NCBI RefSeq assembly: GCF_000471905.2
Contig: NW_006499810.1
Location: 4,640,357 to 4,704,356, forward strand
Source: Amborella trichopoda
Taxonomy: Eukaryota; Streptophyta; Magnoliopsida; Amborellales; Amborellaceae
DNA length: 64,000 nucleotides
Direction of reading: 5' to 3'
The position numbers and the translations under genes are program-made. Within the stretch, counting starts at the first letter, position 1. Each line of letters begins with the position of its first letter. The notes under the pieces are model-generated. The model saw only the letters and a program-made list of their open reading frames with translations. It made no database searches and was not told the origin of the DNA. Below, piece after piece: positions 33,351 to 46,265 of the stretch.

Positions 33351-36338
33351 TGTTTGGACGTATTTTTCATCACCTTGGTCCCTGGTAGGAAGCAGGTCAA
33401 TAAAGCCTACAAAACAGTGGAAAATTTATGACAGTATCATAATTGCCTCAGAATTGCTCAAGATCATCATCAACACGTCAAAACATCACCTGCTAAGCTT
33501 CATCACGATCAGACATGTCTAAGGCAGTGAACACAAAGAAACAGTTTCCAAAAAATTGCCCTCTAACACCCTGAAACGGACCCTACAACTTGAGCTACAT
33601 TTTCGATGTCTCAAATCCCTGTGGGACCACCACCATTAGATCCGACAAGGTCGAGAACCCCTATGGGATAAGTTTCGGCTTGATCAGACACTCCAGAACA
33701 AAGATATGAGCAAAATATTCAAACAAGAGAGGTCGAACACTATTCTTGTACGGCCTTACTGCACCAAAACACCATTAAAGGTTGTTATTTTTACAATCAC
33801 AAGCAGTCACTTCTAGGGCCCGTAACTCACTTGTTCCAAATCGGATCGCTTCCATATTTGGTGAGCACATTCTTCTCATTCGATATGTGGCACGTCTCGA
33901 GACGATATCCGAATAGGGAGAAAAGCTAGAGAGAAGTTGTCGATCTGTGAAGAAATTGCAAAAAATTTAGCAGTGACACGCCTTGCTTGATGAACAAAAT
34001 CACGATGCTCGCACAACGAATCGATGAAAAACCAATTCTGTTGTGTGCGTAAGGTTCAGGGCTATCATTGGACCGAACCACATACGTGATGGACAGTCAG
34101 AATTCATGCATGAAGCCGATGAAGTTACTGAAATTTCAGCCACCAAATTCTAGATTCCGGTCAAAACTCAAAAGTTGCCACACAAAACCAATTCCATTGT
34201 ATGCGTTCTAATTGTTGCCACGTGATCGTGATGACATGCTTAGTGCGCTACAACATAGAAATCACAGAAAAACACTACGGAAAGATCACACTACCGATCT
34301 GAAGTTTTCAAGATTCAAACAAATTTCAAGTCTCATGATCATAACTAAAAATCATGATTCATGGCTTGAAGTTGGTATCAAAACGATCGCCATGTCGAGC
34401 CTTGAGGGAAAAAAATAATCTTGTGATCAAACGGGCATCATAACAACCTCGAGTTAGCCACGAAAGATCACGTAAGTTCTTAGGCAGTGTTTTGGAATTC
34501 CACACATTATAAGGCAGGGGCAAAACAGCCCTTTTGCACCCATTTTTAGAATTTCTTTCAATTTAATTAAATCTTAATTTTCAGTAATTAGGTTTAATTT
34601 TTTTCAATCCACCCATGTTTGGGCACAACTCTATATAAACAGGCACTGCCTCATTGTAAAAAAACAAGCCCACCCCCACAAAGGACCTCGACCCTCAATT
34701 GATTTTTGGGAAGATTGAATAGAAACTTCAATTCCTTGAGTGAACCTATGAGTACGTCTTGGAGAGAGAGAGAGGAGAGAGAAAGAAAGGGTCGATAGCC
34801 TTCGTGCAGGTCACTTTCTCTCTCCTCCCCTCTCTCTCTTCTTTCTCTCTCTTTCCTCTCTCGCTTCTCTCTTTCTCTCGCTCTTCTTCTCCCTCTTCAA
34901 CTATCAATCGGTGATACATAGCGCTGGTTGGTTTCCTCTCTCGTCCTCTGTCAATTGGTGAGACCTAACACCGATTGGTCTTCTCTCTCTTCGTCTATTA
35001 GTCGGCAAGACTTAATGCCAAGTTGTTTCATCTCTCTTCCTCTATCAGTGGGCAAGACCTAGCACTGGTTGGTCTCCTCTCTCTTCCTCTGTCAGTCGGC
35101 GAGACTTAGCACTGGTTAGTTTCCTCTCTCTTGCTCTGTCAGTCGGCAAGACCTAGTGTCAGTTGGTCTCCTCTCTCTTCATCAATCAATCGACGAGACT
35201 TAATACCGGTTGGCTTCCTCTATCTTCTTCTACCAGTTAGCGAGGCATAGCGTCGATTGTCTTTTCTCTCTCTACTAGTCAGCGAGGCCTAGCACTGGTT
35301 GGTCTTCTCTCTCTTATTCTACTAGTAGGCGAGGTGTAGCACTGGTTAGTCTTCCCTCTCTTCTTCTACCAGTCGGAGAGGCTTAGCGCCGACTGTCTTT
35401 TCTCTCTCTATCAGTCTGCGAGACCTAACACCAATTGGTTTTCCCTCTGTTCTTTTATCAGTTGGTGAGACTAAGCGCTAGTTGGCTCCCTTCCTCTCTT
35501 CTCATCTGACACAGTCGGTGAAGCCTAACGCCAACTGCTTCCTCTCTCTCCCATCTCCTGAAATTTTCGGCTATGTCTAGCGTCAAATGCATCTCCTCTT
35601 CCTTCTTCTCTCTCCTTGCGTCTATCCCGTTCTTTTCATTAACCATTCTTCTGCTGCTCTCTCGTTTGACCAAGAGGAATTGAGGTTAGCATCTCATCGC
35701 AGTCCTGTCATCTAGCCGTAATGTTGTTGCACTAGGTTCGCTTGGCCCGCTTTACTGCCACGACAGACCGACCATTGTGCCTAATTAGTATATATCGGCA
35801 ATAACGTCTGGTAGCAATCTTGTGAGCCGGTCTCAGTTACCGAGCCTATTTCGCCTTCACATTATGTCAATTATCCACCAGCCTAATCATTGTTCTGACC
35901 TTCTTTCTTGGTCGAATCCTTCTTTTCCCCTTTCTTTCTTTCTTCTTTTCGAATACGCATGCTTGCATACGTTCATGAAAGAGGAAAAGGATGAGGTCTG
36001 ACCCACGGGTCCCATAACCTTTGCCATATATGTGTGTGACTGCAAAAAGCAGAAAATAAGAAGAATATAGCCAAGGGAGGCAATTCCAAACTAGTTTTAT
36101 TATTGGGGAGCTTTCTTCGTGATCTAAGAGGGCGCTCACGCGAGTCAGCCCGAGTAAGTCCTGAACCCACCTTTTAAATTCCTCTCTCACCGGTTGGTAA
36201 CACCCCCCCCCCCCCCTGTTTTCGAACGAGGTACCCAAGAGAGCGATCTCACGAATGTCTCGGGTCTTTCCTGAAACTCGAGACATGAGCCACCCGATCC
36301 CCCAGGGATCCAGAGGGCGAGATCGAGGCACCTAACCA
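33351..36338 (+). repeat. 5' LTR of element B (2988 bp)
   Basis: It starts TGTTTGGACG and ends CACCTAACCA. There are six differences from the right LTR in the first 60 bases. The TATA box TATATAAA is at 34632-34639. Downstream comes a CT-rich tract (34800-34900), then a tandem array at 34905-35560. A run of 14 C lies at 36203-36216, where the right LTR has far fewer. Minus-strand ORFs in 35458-36331 do not belong to a known family. Confidence 0.92.
34905..35560. repeat. 47-bp tandem array in the 5' LTR of B
   Basis: About 13 units are built as a CT-rich spacer, then GTCAGTCGGCGAGACCTAGC, then ACTGGTTGGT. Adjacent cores at 35046 and 35093 are 47 bases apart. The same array is in the right LTR (52440-53230). 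Confidence 0.8.
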
Positions 36339-36341
36339 GCT

Positions 36342-36359
36342 TAATGACTCCACTAGGAA
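36342..36359 (+). other. decayed primer binding site of element B
   Basis: TAATGACTCCACTAGGAA lies three bases after the LTR. It matches the PBS of element A except for five changes, all consistent with C to T or G to A. Confidence 0.75.
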
Positions 36360-36438
36360 GTTACTACCCCTTAGTTAGATCATTCTTGTTTGGTTAGTTT
36401 CTTCTTTATCCGCTTTCATCATCTTTTCACATTCACTT

Positions 36439-39400
36439 ATGGCTGCTGGGTTCTATAACCCATTCATGCGGATCAGGGATTTTCTTATCCCCTTATTCGA
36501 GAGTGTCCTTAGGGAACAAGGTCCTTTCACTTCGTTCCTGACCATCCTTTTGAGCAAAGACCCCTTGTCTAGCTCCCAAGTCTTAACCTAGACCGGTGTG
36601 CGGAGGGACTTGAAGGTCCCTCACTCCCCATCTCTTTTCTCTGATGCAAATTCCACCAAGGCTCCTTGCATGGGCGGCACTTATGTTTCCCCACACAACA
36701 TGTGCACCCAGCCACCGGCAAGTCACTTATCGGTCATATTTCTGAGGTACGTCGGAAGGCTGCCTAGTCCCTTTTTGTAAAATGGAAGCGAGTTTCCATT
36801 GCTTCTGTGGGTCGCCGTAAAGCATCCCCCCAAATTCCTACACCAGGGGTCTCTATCCCTAGAGGCTCAACACAGAGAGGCGGAAACCCCACGGTCTCCG
36901 CCCCTTACACACATCACAAGACTCATGGTCATCCACTCAAGTCACACTTTGGGGCAACCCTTCTGTTACCTCGGGTCCATGTCCAAGATCGAACCTTCTA
37001 TGGCCAAATCCTCCACACACCACTGATGTGCATCTCACTACTCGGGGCAACGTTATTATTGTGCCGACTTGAGTACACAAGAGATGACCTCCTCGTCGTC
37101 CTCCTATGCACACACAAGCGCACCCTGTAAGGGGCAGGCCTGCACCTGTTCTCTTACAGACACGTGCTCGTAGTTCTCGGCCTCTTAAGGCAATCTCACC
37201 TGCACAAGCTTGAGTGGTCCCTCAGGTCCCTTAAGATATTTCTTCAAGAGGCACACACGCGTCGCCATCTCAGGCCTTTCCTCGTCCTCGACTCAGGCCT
37301 CCTCATGAGTCAACCCTGCTCCCGCTCTCTCCTTCATCGACCAAGCACCTTCAGCCTTGGTACTCGAAGGTTTTCCCCAAGAGTACCATCCTGAACCAGC
37401 CCCAAAACCTAGGTCATACCTCTAAAGCTCTTAAGAGAGCTCGGGGCATGGACCTCATAGAAGATCGAGTCCTTCATCCTCCTCGGCCCAAGATGACTTC
37501 AATTCCTGACCCTCATCCTTTACCACTCGTGATGGAGACAACTCTCTCTTATGCAAGAAGAGTTGACCAATCGTGAGCTAGATAATAGTTTTGGCAAAAG
37601 GTTCATCAAAACCTCAAGGCTAAACGCGATAGAGGTCTGTAAATTTTGACTAGGGAGGTGACCAAGGTAGTCAAAACAACCAATTTTGACGACCCTCTTC
37701 ACCTGAATCCCTTCTAGCCCCTTCAGACGATGAAGCCTGAAGAAAAGCTCTATGAGCCTTGTGTTGTGGTTACTGTCGCAGAAGAAGACCCAGCCACTCA
37801 ACAACCACGGTCCCAAGACCGTTGTGAACTAGCCCCGCAGCGACGGTCCTAAGACCGTCGAGAACCGGTCCAAACTAGATCTATGTACAAAAATTTAGTT
37901 CAGTCGGGGCATGATGACCCCTTAATGACTGACCTACCATGTTTGACCCATCAAGCTCACAAACCTTCTATCGCCACTTACGTTGACCTCCCTAGAGAAA
38001 CGGTTAGCGTAATGGTTGTAAGCGAGCCCAGTGATGCGCAGGAGGATCGCATGAACAAGTTGAGGATATGGTGCGCAATGATGGAAAAGATCGATCGTAT
38101 TGAGGTTGCACACTAGTCGACTAGCCATGAGGTCAATTCCCATCACTCTAATGGTATACCTCCATGGCGGCCTCCTCCATCTACCTCGCAAGACAATTTT
38201 GTCCCTCATCTGGTCTCTCTGTCTGATATTGATGCTATGGTCAGCCATAGCCTAAAGAACAGACAAATTCCAAGCATACATGGGGCGACGCCTTATCAAA
38301 GACCATGTCGCTCCTATATTGATCAAGTCTCGTTCCCCTCAAACTATAAGAAAGGGAAATTTCCTCTATTCAGTGGAACCACATCCCCAAACCAGCATAC
38401 CGACCACTTCTAAGTGGCATGTTGGGAAACGACAGCTGAAGGGAGACTTCTTCTCTGCCAGCTCATCAAGACCGTTGATGGCCTGAATTTCAATGGTATG
38501 CCCGACTTCCTCCAAACTCGATGCATACATGGGACGAGATGGAGAAACTGTTCTATCAATGCTTCTATGAAGTCGAGAGAAAGGTTCCAACCATCGCGCT
38601 TCTCACCCTGACTCAAGACCCCGATGAGCATGTAGAGTAGTTCATATGAAGATGGAGAAACTTTGCTTCCCGCCATCATAATCCTATGCTTGAGAAGGAA
38701 GCAGTTCAAACTTGCGTATGGAATATGTGACCTGAAATCGCTCTACATGTCGAGGCCTCCAATCTGACCTCCATGTCAAAGTTGATCTCTAAATCAGTTC
38801 GCATAGAAAGTTTGTCATGCCATCATGGTGCAACACGAAAACCATCTACAAGTTTAGTAAGTAACCGGGGCATTGGTAGCTCTAGGAATAACACACGGGG
38901 CAGCCAACAGAAAGAGGTAATCAGTGCAGCCGTCATGGTCACTGATTCAAAGAAGGCTTCCCCCCAAACCTTGGACCACTCTAAAGGGGTAACAGCAGCA
39001 GCAGTAACACCCCAAGTCTGCAAGCAACAACTGTCGTACAATAGGGTACCTCCACCAGCCAACTTTGATCAGAATGATTATCTCTCCAGGCATAGGCATA
39101 GGAATAAGAATAAGGTCTATCCCTTTGAGAAGGAATGGGTCCCTACGTTGTTCCAATTATTATTGGAGCATAATATGATCCCGCTTCCAGAAACCAAGTT
39201 CCCCGAGCAATATGACCTTGATGATCAGGCAAATTATTGTGCTTACCATCAGAGGATTAATCATCTTACAGATGACTGTTACATGCTGAAGGACATCATT
39301 GAGGCCCTGATTCGTCAAGAAGATGTGGGAGTATCAAGCATTCTACAATCTTCCCGTAAGTGATCCTCAAATCATTTCTTCATCGGGGCAAGAAGATCTC

Positions 39401-40660
39401 ACAAGGAAGGACCTTCCCATCAATGATCAGACCCTACAGAACCCTCAACTTCCTAGTCATGGATGATCTACAATTGCCGAAGCAGACTCAAGTCTTTGAA
39501 GCGAGAAGCAGTTCGTCAAGCTAAGGCTATTCGCCAGCCCAGGGAGACGAATCACACATTACCTCAGAAAACCAAAAAAATATGGGCACCAAAGGCTACT
39601 CGCCAAAGAAACAAGACCTCTCAACCCATAATCGAGCAGGAATTCTCAGGCCACTTTCTCCATTGCCAACTTTATTGGACTTCATCCACAGCACGATCCT
39701 TTTTCTATCTTCATCTTGTCAAGAAGACGTCTCCGTGACATCTTCCACTCAGCAAACGTCCAATTAGGGTGACGACGTTAAAAGAACTCTCCAATGGTCT
39801 GAGCAAGGGAAAGACCAAAAGGATCCCTTGCACCCGTCCAATCCTGCTGATGACATAAAAAGCTGCCCAGATCGGTCTAATAAGGGGAACGACCTTAAAA
39901 GTCCCCCACTTTCCAACCCTTCTCTACCTTCTTCTCCTGCTTCTCATTCTCTTATGTCTTCTGCAGATACGACCTTTATGTGCTCAGACTTCGAGACTCT
40001 CGACTGGGAATTCGAAGGAATCAATATAAGCAGGACACAGTGGAAGTGAGTGAGAAAGACCCTGGCACAGGCAGCAGGATTCTTAACAGTTGCTGATGCC
40101 CTGACAGCTAAAGCCAAGGCAGAGCCACCTTCATCAAAAAAGCGCAAGAAATCAAAGCCAAAGAAGCCCCAGTGGCCCCTTGAGCCTGACCGAGCAGAGA
40201 TTGAGAGAGTCAAGGGGGCAAAGCTTCTATTCTCAGGGAGCTTGACACATGGTACAAATTTCAGGAGCAATACCCACCACGGGGCAGATATATCTTCGAT
40301 CAAGGAGGACGTTGCAGCCTCCACCGTAAAAGTCGGGCACCTTGAACTTCCCCAGTCTGCCACCTCCCCCTAATCCAAAGACTAGTATGCCTATCCTACA
40401 GCTCCTTGGGCTCCTTCCTAATCCCAATACACCTATTCTCCAATTCCCTAAGACTCCTTTGTCCCCATGCACTCAGTCTCTCCCAAAGCCTCAAACCTCT
40501 ATCACTCAAACCAAGCCTGTTGTGCAATTAAGTCAACCAGTCGGCCAAAATAAAATGCCCTTTACCCAAACCTGCTCCTCAACCCAATATACCCACCAAA
40601 CCAATGATAGGACTAGGAGCACAAGGCCTTGATCAAGAGATGGTGAAATATGATGTGATA
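36439..40660 (+). pseudogene. Tat element B Gag
   Basis: The start ATG at 36439 (MAAGFYNPFMRIRDFLIPLF) is equivalent to the start in element A. Blocks that follow are: LLSKDPLSSSQVLT (36545), the SGHDDPLMTDLPCL block (37905), a decayed Gag core (about 38290-38700), TLDHSKGVTAAAVTPQVCKQQ (38970), YCAYHQRINHLTDDCYMLKD (39235), and the TLLDFIHSTILFLSSSCQED spacer (39675). A Lys-rich stretch at 40090-40240 and a Pro-rich stretch come before protease. Gag would coat element RNA. Frame shifts and stops occur throughout. Confidence 0.85.
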
Positions 40661-41460
40661 GGGTATCTACGGAAGTTTCCAACATTTATCAGTGTCTATG
40701 ATGCCCTCATGCTTTCAAAGAATTACCGGATAGCTTTGATTCAAGCTCTCTTTGACCCAGAAGTGTATGAGATCAAAATATAACCTATTAAGGTAGACCC
40801 GACAATTCTACAAGGATGTATGCCAATCACCTTTTCAAAGGACGATATGCAGCTAGGGGAAAAGTTTCATAATCGCCCTCTCTCTGTTGTTGGTTAATTA
40901 CATGCATGCCCCATCAACCGAATCTTGTTAGGTGGAGGTTTAGTAGTCAACCTCATTCCAAGAAGGATCCTTACTTGATTAGGGTTGGGGTGCGAAGACC
41001 TTACCCCGACCCACATTACAGTTCAAGGGTTTAACCAATCAGGAGAAAAACCGGCTGGCACGATACGCCTTCGTTTTAAGATTGGTGAGCTAAACGATTA
41101 TGCCTAGTTTCATGTAATCGACACCTACACTTCTTACAATATTCTCCTCGATCGGGCATGGCTCCATGATCAGGGGGTGGTTCCATCAACATTTCACCAA
41201 TGTTTCAAGTATAGTCGAGATGGGAGACAGCATACAGTCTATGCTGACAAAAGACCATTCCCTATGGCCAAAACTCACTATGCAGACGCAAAATATTATT
41301 TCACAGATCTGGCGTCGCCTCAGAAGCTAAGAGAAGAAGGTCATGAGTCTACAAGCAAGACGGTGTCCTTGTCTCATGAAGATGTTGAGGATGTTGAGAG
41401 GGCGTTAGTGAACATGTTCAAGGAAGAAGAAAGCAGGGATGAATTTTACCCCTAACTACT
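40660..41460 (+). pseudogene. Tat element B protease region
   Basis: The pre-protease block (KYDVIGYLRKFPTFISVYDA, about 40645-40705) leads to a retropepsin-like segment. The active-site loop reads LLGGGLVVNLIP where A has LDGGSAVNLI, so the catalytic Asp is Gly. It continues LNDYA-stop-FHVID, TSYNILLDRAWLHDQG and VPSTFHQCFKYSRDGRQ (41180). The tail (YADAKYYFTDLASPQKLREE) is nearly the same as in A. It is inactive on sequence grounds. Confidence 0.83.
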
Positions 41461-42170
41461 CTTCATTCCAACATCCCAACTATCATTCCTCAAGAAACTC
41501 CTTCTTCATTCGAAAAAGAGTCCTTACCCTCGGCCACCAGTTTTGAGCCAACTTGGCCGGAAAATGAACCAGAAGTCATTCCTGAGATGGAGCAAGCCAT
41601 GGGGGTAGAATTCCTGGCTCCTAGGGTCACCTATACGTCGGACCATCAGAAAGTCCTACATATCCCCATTACACTCTTGAACGCCGAACAAGGGCATCAA
41701 CCGCCACAAAAAAGTCTTTCAAAATCCGGTTGCTATAAGTTTAGAGGTTGTTCTTCAGACTGTTGTCCAGCCATAAGTTTTACTTTTCCCTGACCTCTCA
41801 AGAGAGAAGTTCAGAGAAGGGCAACTTCCTTCCCCTCAAGGGTAGGATCCTTTAGCAAACTTGAGAACCGAAGTCTGTAGCCTCCAGAGCCAATTGGAGG
41901 TCATGCGTATCGCTTCAAAGCATCTCAAAGAGTTCGTGCCAAAGACTGAAAGCTATGATGAGCTTGAAGTAAACGTGTCACTAATGGAGGCCGAAGCCCC
42001 TCCTGACTAGACTATGTATAGCAATCAGGCTCACCAAATCATGAGGAAAATGAACTATGAGCCTTTGGCCAATCAGACAGTGAAAGGAAAAAAAGTACTG
42101 ACCCCCCATTTCGAAGTAATCCAAGCCGTGGCAGCTAGCCATGAGGCAAAACAAGGCCTAGGGTATTAGT
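41461..42170 (+). pseudogene. linker and Gly-rich segment before the missing RT, element B
   Basis: An acidic linker (EQAMGVEFLAPRVTYTSDHQ, 41590) is followed by QAHQIMRKMNYEPLANQT and EAKQGLGY (about 42025-42165). This matches the segment just before RT in element C (HRIMKKMDYK, EGFGYLR at 59270-59545). It resembles the G-patch-like piece of Ogre/Tat polyproteins. A TAG follows at once. About 110 bases further on the convergent antisense ORF ends, so the whole RT to integrase part is missing here. Confidence 0.7.
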
Positions 42171-42279
42171 CTCTTGGGACAATGGAAGTGTCGAGGCATT
42201 CAAAAGAATCACATGAAGCACAGTAAAAGTAAAGAGAGAATGAAACCATTCAGTAAATTCAATAAAAAAGAGAAGCACT

Positions 42280-45200
42280 TTATTCATCAGTCATCCTATT
42301 GATCTCATAGTTGCGTGCTTCAGGAGAAGTGTCAGTGCCTTGAACATGTGCCTTCAGCTCCGCCACTGTTTGAGTCGCTTCTGTCAGTACCACAGTTTCC
42401 GACTCAATTGTAACATCGAGTTTTGACAAATCTGTGACCAAAGAGGCCTCCATGGCCTTCCTTTGAGCCATCTCCAACTCAAGGCCCGTGAATTCTTCCT
42501 TCAGTATTCGCATTGCCTCTCGACTTCAATCATTCTCCAAAAGCTTCCTTGCGCCTCCTTCTTGAGGTCCTACTTAGCAGTCAGCTATCAGAGCCTTCTT
42601 CCAAATACAAGCATCTGTATTCTCGTGACTACACACGATTAACTCTTCCAAGGAGGCTACCCTTCTGGTTTCATCCTCGTGATGCAGCACTCCCAATTGC
42701 CAGTTCTCCAACTCGTTTAGAGTCGCATCAAAATGAGAAAGCACCTCTGGCACCGTCCCGACTGCAGTAGTCCCAGAACACTCCCTCAGTCTGGCCAAAC
42801 CTTCTTCTAGCTCGTTGAAAGGCAGCTCCCTCGCCCTGGAGGCCTGCTTCAATCATGCTGGAAACGCCACCAAGAACGGGCCTGGACGGTGCTGTTGAGG
42901 CCACCACTGCGGAAGACACCTTGACCTCAAGGACCGGGCTTGTTGAAGTGATAGCCATCTGAGCTAATGGTTCCTCTGAAACGAGGGCAAAGCCTAGAGC
43001 TTCTTGCCCATCAGACTCATAGGCAGCCGCGGTCTCAATCCGTACTAGCTTTTCGAGGCCAGCCTCGCTGTCTTGACCCTCTCCTACGAGGACCTCCACT
43101 TCTGTCTCAACAGGCTGGATAGGAACATGTTCCCTTTGCTCTTCACTCTCCTAAACTGTCACCTCAACATCACCAAGTTCAGGAATTTCCCCTTCTCTTT
43201 GACCTTCGCAAGCCGACTCACCCTTGGCAATGGCTTCCTCCACTTGGCCCTCGCCTTCAATTGCCACAACTTTGGCCACAAAGAATTCGGCCCCCTCATC
43301 TTCGTGACTCGAGACCATAGGAACAACAACCTCTTGGTACTCGAGCACATCATCAACTCCAGGCTCTCCTTCTTGACTCGCAGCCCCAAGTTTGATCGAG
43401 GCACTAAACTCCTCATGCATGGAGGCCACATCGACATCGAAGCCGCTATCTAGAGCAGTTTCTTCGGGGTTTTCATCCCCCTCAGTCTCCATCTAAGCTG
43501 CCTCTGACTCAGGAGCTGCCCCTGAACTCGAGGGCTCCTCCCTAAGATCTGGAGTCCCCTCCCGATCAGAAGCAATGTCAATAGGCTCAGAGTTCTCAGA
43601 GTCATCTGCCTCAGTTTCTGAAGAAAAAGAAAACATTTTAGCAGAAGCAGAAGATGGTTTAGAAAGCACAAAGGGATATATTAGAAAAGCTCTTAAAATA
43701 TCAAAAGAGGAAGGGCTACCTTCTGATTCTGACACCACATGGAGCTTGTCACTCTTCCGCCTCCCAGTACGCCAACTACCTGAGAATGCAACACGAGTGT
43801 CCACAGTAGACGAGCGCTTTCTTTTCTTTTCCCTTGCTGGAGTAGGAGCTACTGTCACAGATCCACCCATTTGAGGAGGCCCTCCAGCCAACTTTCTGTG
43901 GGGACTGCTCCCGATTAGGGCGTTTAGGTCCTATGGTGTGCACTTCTCATAACCAGGAACCTGCCGCCCCTCAACCCATTCGAAGATCGAGCTAAGATTG
44001 TCAAAGACACTCCCAGTCATCGTCTTCATCGCAAGGAACTATGGCGAGGCCTCTCAACTGCTATCTCGTGTGAAAGCCCTAAGCCCCACCAGTTGGACGG
44101 ATAGTCCAAGACTAATACCTCACCAGGAGCAAGGGCATCCGCCAGCCTCCTTTGTTGGGTGTCCCGGCGCCAGTTGCCATTCACTCCTTTCCAAGGGTGA
44201 TCCTTCTCCCAATAGTCCTTACTGGTGATTCTCCACCAGTTCTCATATGCCTTAGTTGTTCGGACTCTCCTATCAAAGTGAGGTAGCACGTATTTGCTGG
44301 TCTCTTTCATTTCAAGACACATGGACCAAGCAGTTCGTATATATTCCGACAGCCAACACTCTCGTAAAGTTTCAAGCTTCTCCTCCCTTATACACCTTAC
44401 TCTGACGCTTCTTGAGAATACCGAGAAGGGGTAGCTTTGGTTAAGCACGTGCTGACGGGCAAAGCGATGGGGGAAATATCCCTCTAACGAGGCACTATGT
44501 GGAGTCCGATAAGGTAAGACTCCCCCTCTGATGCTCAGCATGAACATGAGTTCCTTAATCATTGTTTGGGCACCGTCCAGCTTCTTCCCCAACTCATCGA
44601 CGAAAGCACGGTCAGTGAAGTTCTTGACAAGGAAAGGGACTCTCCGCATGTTCAAAGAATCATTTTCGAATAGACCTCGACCTTCCCCTGGGGTATGGAA
44701 GATGGCCGTCTGGTTCGCTATCTCCATCAAGAAGGGCCACAACTTGTTTCTTGAGCACTGATGCTTGACGTAAGAGTCAGGGAAATAAGCCCTTAGCCAC
44801 CCTACACATAATGCACAGGGAATGGGGTTTTAAAGTCCCAAAGAAAAGCTTCTCCACCTATGATGATGTTCCCTCCCTCCTTTCCCTTATAGGCCTTTCC
44901 ACAGTAGACAGCCCCCAAACCATGGTATATGTTGCACAGGACTGGCTGAGCAAGGGCATACTCACGCCTTCTAGCCATGTCGCATGCCACATATAGTACC
45001 CCTGGGCGAATGTCGTTCCCCCAGCCAGGAAGCACAAATTTGCATAAGAATAAAGCCAGGTGGCGACTAAGAAGACATGGTCATCATCAGCCGCGAGCTG
45101 ATATATAGGAGGCGTCTCCTTTGCAACTGCCTTCCCTTTCCCCTTTGGAGTGTCCTGACCGCCCTCAAGATAATCTCCACAAATGAATTCACCCAGTCTG

Positions 45201-45946
45201 TAAAGGTAACCCTACCATTGCTAGATCGGCCGACAATTGACTGGTAGGCCTCAAAGATCTTGGGAAGACTGGTCGGAGGCTCTTCACCCCCCAAGTGAAC
45301 ACCGCCAAAGATGACTGAGTTTGAGGGCACAAACTCATCATACATAGCCTTGAGCATCGGAGACGTCCAATAAAGTGAAGATCCAGTAAAGAGATTCCCG
45401 CTTCGCCATGACCAAGAAGCCAAGTATTGCTCACATGGCTCCACGTCTCCAGCAATACCTTTACTGTATTAGAGCAATGATCGTAGTAACTGCTTGAACA
45501 CTGGACCACCACTAATAGCGAAGCACGCTCAAGAACGCTTCCATACGAAGCCAATACCTTGACAATTCAGGAAGCGTATCCCTTCAGGTATTGGTGCTCT
45601 CCCTGAATCCGGAGGCATTTTGCCAACCACCTTAATAATCCCTTTGCTTGGACCATTCGCTTCCCCAAGGCAGGCAAATTCTCCCCGAAAGTTATGTTCT
45701 TATGCACACAATGAAGAAGTGTCATCCCTTCTTCAATACAGACATTGCCACCATTGCCCTCCCGCACTTCAAAGCAAGGTCAGTAATGAAAGTGATGCTA
45801 AGAGGTCACTCTGGTTCACACACCAGCTAGGTCAGCCAAATGGGTTCACCTCTTGATAAAACTTCACCCGTAAAGTCACGGGTTCCGCTTTCCCCTTCCT
45901 TGGGAAACCTCTTCACATCGAGGATTTGGTAAGAGGAACCAGCCAT
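42280..45946 (-). pseudogene. antisense additional ORF with plant mobile domain
   Basis: A degraded gene runs antisense to gag. ATG at 45946 (MAGSSYQILDVKRFPKEGES); stop TAA at 42280. The N-terminal half carries plant-mobile-domain wording: VFGGVHLGGE and a YDEFVP stretch (about 45340), PGVLYVACDMARRREYALAQ then NIYHGLGAV (45000-44930), GYFPHRFARQHVLNQ (about 44480), and KAYENWWRI (44240). An acidic linker (43492-42860) and a heptad-rich coiled-coil tail (42852-42280, EEFTGLELEMAQRKAMEASL) follow. An AATAAA hexamer overlaps the stop. Antisense additional ORFs with this domain are known in Tat elements. Several stops and frame shifts break it. Confidence 0.8.
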
Positions 45947-45999
45947 TACAAAGGGATGAGTGGTTCACTCCCAAAAGTTGCCAAGGCACTGGAACAGCA

Positions 46000-46265
46000 A
46001 CGGTTGAGTCTATCCAACACTCAACGTCGGCTGATCCTCTCAAAACACTTCGCGTCGGGTGAACTTCTCAATGCTCAGTGCTAGTTGCATATTGACGATT
46101 AGCGTCGGGTGAGTATGTCAAACACTCAGCGTCGATCGAGCTTCTCAATACCCAATGTCGGTTGAATGCCAACAACTAACGCCGATTGAGTCTTTCAACA
46201 GTTAGCATCGGTTGAATGCCAACACCCTAGTGCTGGTTGAGCTTGTCTAAGGCCAATGCCAGCTG
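46000..46265. repeat. proximal array upstream of the antisense ORF, element B
   Basis: About eight units of 25-40 bases have cores such as CAACGTCGGCTGA, CAGTGCTAGTTG, CGTCGATCGAGC and CAATGTCGGTTGAATGCC. It is the same array type as in element A at 8035-8230. Confidence 0.65.

Noticed and set aside
32786..33388. Plus-strand ORF of 200 codons, aromatic-rich
   Set aside because: It spans the tandem repeats of C and crosses the C/B junction into the LTR of B. It therefore cannot be an old gene.
35458..36331. Minus-strand ORFs in the left LTR of B with counterparts at 53100-53965
   Set aside because: They are paired only because the LTRs are duplicates. They carry no known motif and are antisense to U5.
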